Assembly (NCBI RefSeq): GCF_011075055.1
Contig: NW_025401145.1
Span: 1 to 64,000, forward strand
Direction: 5' to 3'
Source of the DNA: Mangifera indica
Lineage: Eukaryota; Streptophyta; Magnoliopsida; Sapindales; Anacardiaceae
DNA length: 64,000 nucleotides
Positions 22,619 to 33,797 of this stretch are shown here, piece by piece. The notes beneath the pieces were generated by a model. It was not told the DNA's origin, did no database searches, and saw only the letters and a program-made list of their open reading frames with translations. Position numbers and translations under genes: made by a program. Position 1 is the first letter of the stretch; every line of letters starts with the position of its first letter.

Positions 22619-23900
22619 CAACTAGGCACAAGATAAAGAAAACAAAAAAAAGTTCAGAATAGACAAGCTCAAAAAGTAATGATAAATATTTGACAACAGT
22701 AAAGTTTATTAGATTTAAGTAGACAATAACCTAGCAAGTTTGGAAACATTTTTCTCATGGCTGTAAAAGGATGCCAACTCACCGAAATCTATTCCAATGC
22801 TACAGTGAATCAAATAATAATGTAATACAATAACTAGGGAAACTTTCAAAAAATCTCCAATCTGAAAAACAAAAACAATAAAAATAAGCATCGCATATGC
22901 TTCTTAAAATCAATAAAGACCATCTTCAAAATCAACTTTCCGAAAAAGCATATATCTTTAAAAAACATTAACAATAAAATGACCTCCGTAATAACAAACA
23001 GAAAAGCAGATATTTAACTAAATCTAAACCGAAAAGGCATCCAATCTTTTTGATTAATTAATAACAAAATAAATTCTTTTCTTTTCTTTTCTTATACAGG
23101 CTTGATTGAAGCATTAACTCAATGAGGTAAACTTTAATGAACTCCACAGTTGCAGACAATACAATTTTCCACAACACAAAACAAATCAATATTTAATCAC
23201 AGAAAGAAAATAAAAAACTCCTCTTACTTGTTATAACTTCTGAATATTCAATAAATAATACGATAGCAAAAACGTTTCAAGTCACAGAAAAGCAAGTATT
23301 ACACCCCCAAAAAACAGAAACAAGTACCCCAATTGAATCAAAGAAAGAACTAGCACAGAGCAGAACACAAGCAATCCAATCTCAATTTACTGAACAGAAA
23401 ATAACTGAAGGGAACAAGTTAATAACACACCTAAAATTCACAACATTATTACTTACACATACACTCATCAAAATTATTGAAAGTATATATAATAAATATC
23501 ACAAGTCTAAGTTTATTCAGCAAACCATCTCCACAAATTGCAAACAAATTGCTAAACAAGCATGCAAGCTAAACAACCTCACTCTAAACATGAAACTTTA
23601 ACTGAAAGAACCATATACTTCAAAAAAACAGGCAAAGATAAAAATACAAAAACCAGATACCAAAAAGGGAAAGAAACAAGAGCATATTTTTAGCCAAACC
23701 CGAAACAGAAAATCCAATTTTGGAGCAGACCCATTTGAGCAAACAAGGAGATGAACGAAACCCATATAGCATTTGGAGAAAAAAGCAACAGGGTTTTGAT
23801 TGAATATACCTTTGGTTGCAAATGTTGCGCTTAACCAGAAAACGAAGGAAAATGGAAACGAATTGTTTCTTCCTTTTTTCTGTGTGATTATTAATATTGT
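22619..23900 (-). promoter_or_regulatory. 5' UTR intron and leader exon of the calmodulin-binding gene
   Basis: On the minus strand TGCCTAG ends at 22622, three bases before the ATG, and a donor AAAG|GTATAT lies at 23810/23809. Together they define a leader intron of about 1.2 kb (22622-23809), AT-rich with stops in all frames. The non-coding first exon would be about 23810-23900. Confidence 0.6.
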
Positions 23901-25983
23901 TGGTGTTGTTGTTTATGTAATTCGGATTGATCGTGCATGCAAACTGTTGGCGTTATTTGAATTAGTTTGAAGTCTGGTTGAGGACAAGAAAAAAACGTTT
24001 GAGTTCGAGAAGAGCATGGGAAGTATTCATTGGATTGGGACTCAGGAGCCCACCCAAATTTCTTTCCAATTTTATAGAATTTTTTATATATTTTAATGTT
24101 TACATTCAGGGATAGATAAATTCAAATTGATTCAATTTCAAATAAAAATTAATTTAAATTTAGTTTAAATTTAAATAAATTAATTCGAAATCTAATTCAG
24201 TTTGCTTGATTGATAAACAGTTTTCTCAAGAAAAAAAGTATAATTAGTATTAGAACAAAAAGGTTTGAGTCAAATTAAATAGTGATCCAAAGTAGAGCAA
24301 CTAGCATTTGATCCACCCATGACTTAAATTATGTTATTGACTTTATATTATTATACATTAATTTATTTAATTATTGAGGAGAGACAAATAAATTTATGTA
24401 AATTACAAATTTTTAACGAGACATTTTAGATGAAAATTTGAAATTTTAATAGTAATTTTGTCATTATTTGGAAATAATTCAAAATTTATGCCTTTTGTTA
24501 TTGTTACAGCTTCATTGATACTGTATTTGTTGTCAAAATAATTAGGGATATAATAAAGAGGATTTTATTTTCAAATTTTGAAAACGATCTTTTTTCTTGT
24601 CATTTCGTTTGTTAACGTGCAACAATTAAATTAGTTTTTATTTATAGAAAGATACAAAATTAACATTTATGGATATTACTATTTTTAACAAAAATAAAAT
24701 AATATTTAATTATATTTTATATATCCATTAATTAGTATTACTCTCATAATTTGTATATTACATAAATACCCAATAAAAAAAACTAAAAAAATATGTATAT
24801 AATTTTTTTTTATGAAAGGAAGGTTAGTCTTGTCACGTCATGGAGGCTTCAAAGGGTCGTGCTAGCCCATCTCAACAATAAAGTCTAGGATATAACTTAA
24901 TAGCTCTCTGAATCATGTTTTCATGTACTTTTCAATAAGTCAACCTATTAAAATAAATTTCTTATATATTTTTTTGTTTTTTTTCATTTTCTAATAATTT
25001 TTTAAAAAATTTACAAACCATACTTTATAATAAATCCGAGGTAAATCAAACGTAAGAATATAATAACACTCATTAAAATTAGTGGAATTAATTATTTTGC
25101 ATATACTAGGTAGAATAATAAAAAGATAATAATTATGAATGGAGGAGAACGAGCAAAGGAATTTTGAAGAGAAGACATTTTTAAAATGTGAATCTATTGT
25201 TCGAACACCTACGTCAACAGTTATGTTATTTATGTCTCTGAGAATAAATTTTTATATAATACAAGGAGTAAAACTCAACTCTCTTAATCCCTACCCTTGC
25301 CTTCATACAATCACTTGTATCTAATACAAGTGATTGTATTAGATACTGAAGTGTATCTAATACAAACATTAAACTAGAGAAAGATTTTTATTTTGTTCAT
25401 TATGTAAATAAGATAATTCCATCAATTACATGATGTGATTTCGTACATGATGATAGCTGCTTTTTCCTGAAGACACATAATGGAATAGGAAGAAAATCCA
25501 GAAAAACATCCTGCAGGGGACACAATCGCACCCCATTCTAACTGAGAAGATAAAAGAAAAGAAAAGAAACACAACAAGGACAGAACTATTACAAAGCTTT
25601 AATTAACATCAATCTCATTACATGAGGAAAGCTTTTCGCCATAAAAATATTTCACTACATACTAGCAACAGCTTTGCATATTCACTTTATAGACATTGCA
25701 TTTTGTCTAAACCTTCATTTCCAGCAATCTACCAAATCCCTGGAATAAACAAACGACTATCATACAATCCCATATCCTGGAGGCACTGAAAAGGTTCTGA
25801 TCATTTAAGACTTGGAGAGAAACTAGCATTCAGTAGCTTTGCCGGTGCCTGTGACAACTGGGGCACACTTTAGGAGCTAAAAAATAGATGAACTGCAAAG
25901 TTGATGACACACAGATAAAGGGATGTCATCTTATAGGTCCAAACTTCTATTCACAATACTTATAAGTAAAATCCAGTAGCAGG
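23901..25983. other. Intergenic region with a perfect hairpin
   Basis: AT-rich DNA separating two minus-strand genes: promoter of the calmodulin-binding gene on the left, 3' UTR of the RING gene on the right. No gene is seen. A perfect 16-bp hairpin lies at 25305-25339 (listed separately). Confidence 0.5.
25305..25339. repeat. Perfect 16-bp inverted repeat with 3-base loop
   Basis: ATACAATCACTTGTAT (25305-25320), loop CTA, then its exact complement (25324-25339). Immediately beyond it TTAGATAC and GTATCTAA form a second small hairpin. This could be a transposon remnant or a terminator-like fold; no neighbouring coding sequence is associated with it. Confidence 0.7.
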
Positions 25984-26790
25984 TCAAGTGATTATCTCTC
26001 TCACAAGCCAATCCAAACTAGGATACGCGAAGTAAAGAATGAGAAATGATGGGAGCGCAAACAAAATAGTGACAAGTATGTACAAAGCCAAGATGGCTGC
26101 ACAGGCAGGTATTGCATACACGACAATCAGAAGAAATATTATAACCAGGGGAAACTTGGCTGTCAAATGAACAAAGAAAACCAGAGACTTTCGGAGGGAG
26201 GAATGCATTCTCTGCACACGGAGGTAATTATTACCACGAAAGTGATCATGGTTTGGTCCTACTGGCTCAGAGTGTTGACTGCGTTGTGCCCTTCTGTAAT
26301 TACCACAACTCACTTGATTTCCAAAACTTAAACTGTTGTTTGATGACCAGGATGGCAGATGATCTTCACAGAAACCAGAATGAGACTTTAATCTATCACC
26401 ATTCATGCTCTCAACCATCCAAAGCAGAAAATAATTCTTGCGAGGGAATTTGAGGTTTCCCTTGTAAACCAGACGGAAAGACAAGAGATTGCACCATGGA
26501 CAGGAGATTATAAGGGGAAGCTGAATTGGTAAAGTAGGAAATTTCACAACAGCCCATTGCAGCCCTAGGATGCAGTTTTTACAAAGAGTATGACCACACC
26601 ATAAAACATAGGGTACATTTTCTACAATGTTGAAGGATTCCCAGCATATTGGGCACTCCAGCCCTTCCTCTCTGCTAACAATAGAAGACACCTCATCATC
26701 TGAGCATTCTGAAGCAGCTTGAGTTAGCTTAAGAGAGTCATTTTTCAATCCAACGTTTCCAGCAACGTAGTTGGATGCAAAATTCCACAT
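25984..26790 (-). CDS. RING-type E3 ubiquitin ligase with C-terminal membrane segments
   Basis: Predicted membrane-bound RING-HC E3 ligase of an uncharacterised plant family. Single coding exon of 268 residues. I chose the ATG at 26790 (MWNFASN); the frame is open a little further upstream but has no ATG there. RING ligands in order: C46, C49, C65, H67, C70, C73, C97 and C100, with an unusually long spacer before the last pair (SCPWC). A Ser/Asn-rich linker follows. Residues 210-262 are strongly hydrophobic, consistent with two membrane helices (FPLVIIFLLIVVYAIPA and LALYILVTILFALPSFLILY). The C terminus is YPSLDWLVREIIT, conserved in this family. The substrate is unknown. I do not recall this gene at the matching point in Arabidopsis, so it may be an insertion relative to that genome. 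Confidence 0.88.
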   Translation of the reverse strand: MWNFASNYVAGNVGLKNDSLKLTQAASECSDDEVSSIVSREEGLECPICWESFNIVENVPYVLWCGHTLCKNCILGLQWAVVKFPTLPIQLPLIISCPWCNLLSFRLVYKGNLKFPRKNYFLLWMVESMNGDRLKSHSGFCEDHLPSWSSNNSLSFGNQVSCGNYRRAQRSQHSEPVGPNHDHFRGNNYLRVQRMHSSLRKSLVFFVHLTAKFPLVIIFLLIVVYAIPACAAILALYILVTILFALPSFLILYFAYPSLDWLVREIIT

Positions 26791-27526
26791 TTTGACAGTT
26801 TGGGGCAAATATAACTAAGCCAACAAAATCATTTGCTGCTATAGTAGAAACTGAACCTTACAATGGAAACCAATATCCATCAACCAAAACCCTGAGGATG
26901 CCCTTCAAGTTATGACTGCAGTAATACAGCTCTTACAAGTGAACCTGGAAGGAAAATTGCAGATAACTTCATACACCAAAAGATAGGCAATATTTTCAAC
27001 AACAAAATTTAACAAGTTATCAAGATAAAACCCATAATCCCAAATTACTAAGATTATTATTAGAAACAATAAGTATAAATAAGATGAATTTTACAGTAAG
27101 CCGCATAACTCATAGAACTCAAGATTCAAATGATTTTTCAACTATTCTTCTATCTGACCTTTTTTCAAGCTTTCAATGTACTTTCTTTATAACAGTAGAC
27201 CATAAATATTTCTGAGCACAAAGCTCAAAACTCTCTACTTTCAGAATATTTCAAATCACTGCTTTACGCTAGAGCAATGACTAGTCCATATTCATTTCTT
27301 GCCTCATTACATTTCGGCTCAATTAAAGAGAAAAATAAAAGCCTAAACAGCCAACTCAATGCCCAATAATTAGAACGATTCAACTCAATCAAATTCATTT
27401 GTTGGTGCAACTGTACATCATTTCATATTTTGCATAACCTAGATTAATACAATGATATCACATTCAACTAGAAACAACCATCTAAATCCAAAATTTAAAC
27501 AAACAAGAAGCCTCAAAAAAGCTAAG

Positions 27527-27611
<85 letters not shown>

Positions 27612-27900
27612 ATGATCAAACCTAATTATATAACCCGAAAAGAAATAAGACCTAGCTATCAATCAAAGACGAACCCGGAAACAAAATCGAGTGGAGCCAA
27701 GAACCCATAAATTATTTATCGTAATTAACGTGGGATCCGTGTGAATCAAGTAATAAATACCAATTACGAGGCGATCTTACCGGTTGACTGACGACACGAG
27801 AGAAAAGAAAGGGAGGGTTTTGACAGAAACCCTCTGATTGTTTCTCTCTTTCTGATTTGAGTGTAGAAGAAGAAGGAGAGGGAGAACTATAATGAGAATT
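26791..27900 (-). promoter_or_regulatory. Spliced 5' leader of the RING gene
   Basis: A donor CCG|GTAAGATC on the minus strand at about 27779 and acceptor-like sites near 26940 suggest a leader intron of about 0.8 kb containing the long TA microsatellite. The first non-coding exon would lie around 27780-27900, which is GA/CT-rich. A further small leader exon near 26940 is possible. Confidence 0.5.
27531..27609. repeat. Long uninterrupted (TA)n microsatellite
   Basis: About 39 perfect TA units without interruption, inside the probable 5' UTR intron of the RING gene. Such arrays vary in length between individuals and can extrude cruciforms. The length here may also be an assembly approximation. 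Confidence 0.95.
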
Positions 27901-30900
27901 TTGTATTTGCTCTTTCTGAAAAGTTGAGGATTTCAGGTACTGGGAACGAAGGAATTCTCCTCCTTCAACTACTTGCGGTCGCCATTAAAGGATTTGACCA
28001 CGACATAGTTGTTGTCGGTATCTTTTCACGGTTTTATTATCGCAAGTACAAATAAGAAACATACAATTTTGAAATTCCGTAAAAATAAAATTATGTATAT
28101 AAAAAGTACCATCAAACTTAATATAAATAGTTATTTGTTGTTTTATAATTAAAATATTTTAAATAAAAGGAAATATAATATTTAATTATATATAATATTA
28201 TTTGTACTTTTGTTTATAAATATTGTTTGCATTTATAGTCCTATTCATTTTAATTGGTAGGTTTAAAAAATAAAAATAAGAATAATATTATTTATATATA
28301 TTTTTAGTATATAATTTGAGTATATAAATGATATATTATTATTTAATTTAGTGTTTTTTTTTTATTTTTAATTCAAAATTATTATATAACATAATAATAT
28401 ATTATTTGTACACTTAAGTTATATACAAAAAAATATATATGTATAGTTTTATTATAAAAATAAATCCAAGTTTGAGCAATGTTATGTGCTATGTGCACTC
28501 AGTCTTGAATACACTATCAATAAAACTATATGAACCTACTTTAAATACCCAAATAAATATATATTTATATATGTCATTACATAATTATATAATTTTGTAC
28601 TAAGAATAAAATAATATTTAATCATATAATGACACATATAAGTCTATATATATTTGTATACTCAAAATAGGTATATATAATATTGTTTGTATTTTATATA
28701 CACTTAGTTTTGAGTACTCAATTAAATATGTCATCATATGATTAAGTATTATTTTATTTTTAATTTAAAATAATTAAATCATTAATCATATAATAATATA
28801 TTATTTAAGTATTTAAAATTAAATATACGTAAATTTTTTTATAAATAATTATTAAATTTGATTAATAATAAGAAAAACATGCTAAAATATCAATTTACTA
28901 AAGTGCCTCTTATATTAAGATGGTGTGGGAGAACTATAATAAATCGTCAGTGGTGGGGTTAGAGGATAAACAATATGGAAAATTGCAAAAAATTAAAAGA
29001 GAGGATTGAATTGAAGAGTTCGGCTGCTACTACTTAACAACCTTTGCTAGTGCTCCAAACGGTTGGCGTGTGTGCAATGGTTGATAGGGCCTACTCTCCA
29101 ACCACAATTGACATTGCAAGAGCAACATCGTGTGAGAGGTCAACCAATCTATATGTGGTAGCCTCTAGATTAAGTCTGTAGGTCGTGGGATTATCTCAAT
29201 CTCATTATGATCCTACAACCATCTTTTCATCTTAGGGTTTATTCACAAATCGTAAATTAATAAGTGTTCATAATAAAGTCGTTAAAATCTAATGTAATCA
29301 CAATCGCTTTAATATGGTGGATGTATAACCCATTAACACTAATAATATTTTTCAAATAATAAATTATATATTTTTAATTTTAAATATCTAATTAAATACT
29401 CAAATAATATATTATTATATAATTAGATAATTTTAAATTAAAAATAAATTAATATTCAATCATAATATAAAATACTCTACATAACTATATTCACATAACA
29501 TTGCTATAAACGCAATAATAAAAAGAACACTAATGTAATTTATTTTCTTCCTTTCTTTGCTTGATAGTGGAAGGTTCCTAAATTGCATAAAAACATGCCG
29601 TGCAAGATTCACGTTTGTTTTCAAATTCAAGATGAATAATAATCTAGTCACAGGAAGAGCCATGAACGGCTATTGAAGCTTCACAGGGGCTGACACGTGG
29701 GGACCCCGTACTTTCACGAAATAGCATCTTTGATTCTTGGTTCTCGATTTTTCGCCTTTACATTTCATTCCTCGAGAATTTCACAGAGTTTGTTGGCTTC
29801 ATCTAGCTAGATTTTGACGTCCATGTGAGCTCTAGATTCCTTTTCTGTTTGGCTTATATAAGGATCCTGGACTAATAATTCATGAAACAAATAATTATTA
29901 TTTGAGTGATGTTTGAACAAATCGCCTTCAAACTAAAGTTCCAATTTGATTTATTTGTCTATTTTATGATGTTATTTTCCCACCAATAATTTTATAGTAA
30001 TATTGTGTATTAATTTAAATAAATTAGGCATTATAAATTATATTTAAACTCAAATCAATCGTAGATTTGATTCTAATTAAATACATTTTTAATTCTCAAA
30101 TGTTAATACTCTATACTTATTCAAATAATTTTTTATATATATACAAACGATAAGTATTAATAAATAGAAACAAATTGACATGCTATTATATAATTTTATA
30201 ATTTTAAATTAAAAATAAAATAAATAATAAAATAATTTGTTTATACTCTTTTGTATACACCATTTATATTAATAATATTTTTAGTAATTACTTTTTGTTG
30301 CTCTTGATTTTCTTATATTTCATCAAATCGTTGAATAAGAAAAAAATCCCAGTTTAAATAAAAAGTTTTATCATAAAATTGCAAACGGAAATAGAAAAGG
30401 AATCAAACGAAAAAGAAACTGTAAATCAAAGTCATGCATACATAACAAAACGAATTTGTGTTGTTAGGCTAATAATGTCTAAGTCCGCTATTGTAAAAGG
30501 TTTCTTATTAATTTTAAGATGATAAGATTAAGAAAATATAACTATATTTTTATATACTAATTTAAAATAATGTAATTATAAATAAATAAATCTTTTGTTA
30601 TATTGGTTATCCAAATAAATCCTTTGATCCCAATTGGGAGAGCTATGCCCCAAATGATTTTCGACCAATAGTATGACGATATTTTTTTAAATAAAATCAA
30701 ACTCAAAATTCTAATATATATTTGATGCAAATTCTTTAAAATGAACATCATAAAGATTTTTAATTTTGATTTTTAAGTTGTAAATGAAGTTAAGGTGAAG
30801 TTAAGGGTATAAACGAATTGAGTTAAAAAATAATTAATAAATATATAAATTATTAATTTTAAATATTTTTTATAAATTATAATATTTTATTTAAATTTTT

Positions 30901-32762
30901 TAAATTGAGGTAAAAAAAATTATTCTCACGTTTGAGTTTAAGTTAAATACTATTCAACTATATTTAATTCCATTTCACCATGCGACGGTGGAATCTAGAA
31001 AGGGCCACAAAGGTGAGGCCGTGACAGTACAAGATTTCGACAGGTATGTTGTCCCTTTCTTGCTTGGCCTAAAGTAAAAGGTGATGCGCACATGGCTAAT
31101 AATTGAAACAATTTACGAGAAAAAATATTATTAAGCTTATGAAGGAACAGTTTCAAGCATGAATGAAATGTGATATTGCTGAGAAAATGAAATTTAAGTA
31201 TTAGCTTATGTTTATTCCGGGGCATTGTTGCATGGTTTTGTTCAATTTTATAAAACGAGCGGTGGATGGGAGGCCACTTTAAACCAGGGTTATCCCACGC
31301 TCAATTTAAATTCAAAATAATTAAATTAAGATAGAATTTAAGTTACTTGATCAATAAATAATAATACTAAATAAAAGATAGAGAGAATCGTTAAAAAAAA
31401 AAAATGTTTCTAATTTATAAGATTTGTTAAAGAAAAAAAAAGTTATATTTTTGATAAACAAATATACAAAACACGTGACTTAATCTATTAAAAATCTGCA
31501 AAGACATGACTTATCACATCGTGAGTTGTGTCTCATGCTTTAAAAATTTTGAAGCTAATATAGCTCACTAAGATCTATATTTTTACAAATTTTGAAATGA
31601 CATGATTTTAGTACAATGGAATGTACTAATTTTGATATAACCCATTGTAAGGCCTTAATAATGTGTTTGGAATCTACAAACAAGATAACTAAGCTTAGAA
31701 ACTTATGAAATAAAGGGGGCCACATACATTTCATAATCCAGAAAATTTTCTGCATTATTTAGGGACCTTTTGGTAACTTTTACAACATTATTGATTCTTC
31801 AAAATCTTTTCTGATAGCTATCCCTCCATCCAATTGCATTTTATGTTTTCTTGGAGGAAATTCTGCCACATTTCTCTATTCTTCTTTTGAAATTATTCGA
31901 TTAAATATATGTTTATTTTTTAGTGAGAAGGAATCCCAATAACTAAACACAGTCATCAAGTCTATAAATCTTGGGAGATTAGCTGGATGACCCACCAGTA
32001 GGGATGAGGGGTGGCCTCGATTTGAATTAACTTGATTTGAATCTATCGTTTGCCTTAAATGAGTCGATTTCGTATTGAAACTTCTTCTTAATAATTCAAA
32101 TTGAGATTAACATGTTTGTCTATTTATTGACTTTTTTTTTGTAATAGAAAATCTTACTTAAGTCAAATCATTTTGAATCATATCGAATAGGTAAAACTCC
32201 GACTCAAGTGACTAACTCAACAATATTGCACTAGTAAATCAATGATCTGATTTTGATATAATCCCAACGAATCTTAAGTCTAAACCCTCTCTCTTAGAAA
32301 TTTCATATTTTTTGTTATTCAAGCTACTCCTTGAAGCCTATTAACAATGTTTATCGCACTTACGATGGTTTACCATTTTAATGATATAGTTCATCCTATT
32401 AGCAGCCTGATGTGATATTATACAATCGTTTGAGTTAAATATTATAGATTTAATTAGATCTCAAATTAGTTTCATACTTAGTTTGACTTAGATCAATTCA
32501 TCTTTTACTAAGAGCTCTCACTTTTACACATATATATCATAATACGTTAGTGTGTAAACTTAATTCTATTTATAAGAGTATAAAGTTAAAATTATGGCTT
32601 TTGACTATATTTTTGAAATTTCATATCTAAACCAACTGTTCTAACTATGATGAATTATTGATAAAATGCTTTCGTCATGAGCTAAATTACAAGACAAACA
32701 ATGAAATAAAGGCATGTGCAATAATTTATTCTTTCTCATTTGTTTCCTTTTGTCTCTTGCAA
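27901..32762. other. Gene-poor AT-rich region
   Basis: No coding sequence is recognised. Repeated AT-rich motifs with TATAATAATATATTATTT and ACACTTAGTTTTGAGTA-type blocks recur at about 28.2-28.9, 29.3-29.5 and 30.1-30.3 kb. They suggest several copies of an old AT-rich transposon family that I cannot classify. A less AT-rich patch at about 28.9-29.3 kb and another at 30.98-31.3 kb have no open frames of interest. Confidence 0.5.
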
Positions 32763-33797
32763 TAAAATCAAGGCCAAAGAACTTATTCCCACCTAAGTTT
32801 TGATGCATACTCAAACTCTCACCCTCAACTTTTTAAAATCCCAACTGCCCACTTTCCATTGGTTAAGATTAACTAATCCTATTAATTTAATTGTAAAATC
32901 CTATTTTACCCTTATTAACATTTATTATATTTAACCATGAAAAACATAAATTTAATGAAAAAACATATTATTTAGAAAAATTACATTTTCTCTTCTGACT
33001 TATGTTTCCTATTACTCAAAATTTTATCCTTGTAGCCCCCTAAACTTTAGAAACAATATAGTTGCACCCCTGTCTTCCACCATTTCTCCCTCCATCTCGA
33101 ACGACTCCTTTCATCTCCAGTTGATGAAGAAATCCAAGGCATAGTTAGCATTGTCAGTTAAGAAAGCTGAAGAAGAAAATCGGACTTATCGATGATAATC
33201 AAACAAAGATCCAACGTTCGTTTTTTGGTCCAAAAAAATCCAAGGAACAATTCGACATTCCTATGCACAAATCGAAAAAGGAGATGGTCAAGGAATCAAC
33301 CTTTTCCTTCCTCCTTCAACATGATGTCATCGACCATTAAAGGAGAGGCGACGACGCCGCAAAAATGAGTGGAAGATCTAGATTTCTTACTTGTTTTGCA
33401 ATCGAAAGTCATGATAGAATCACTGGAGATACCACTTGGGAGGAAGAGAGACTGTCTACAAAAGGTTAGGGTGAGAAGAAAGAGTCATCGAATATAGAGA
33501 TGGTAATTGAAGAGGAAAGAAAAAAAAAAACTAAGATAGGGGGAAATGTTATTTTTCAAATTTAAAAAAATTGAACTTGCGATAAAATTATCAGTTTTCA
33601 AAACCCGATGGAAGAAATGGGTTAACATTATATTTGTTAATATTAATGATAAAATGATGTTTTTATCTTTTTAATTAATAACTAAATATAATAAAAGTTA
33701 AATAGCAGATTGATATTTAAGTTTTTGAAAAAATGAGGGTGAGAGTTTAAGAATATATCAAAACTTGGGTGGGAATATTCCTTTGGCCTAAAATTAA
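32763..33797. mobile_element. Fold-back Mutator-like non-autonomous element (copy B)
   Basis: The element at 32772-33788 (1,017 bp) begins GGCCAAAGAACTTATTCCC and ends GGGAATATTCCTTTGGCC. It is flanked by TAAAATCAA (32763-32771) and TAAAATTAA (33789-33797), a 9-bp duplication with one mismatch. Long inverted arms carry the same succession of blocks as copy A: CACCTAAGTTTTGATG, then poly-pyrimidine CTC/ACCCTCA, then an AAATTTTATCC-type block. The centre (about 33.1-33.5 kb) differs from the other copies and has no recognisable protein. Confidence 0.75.
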
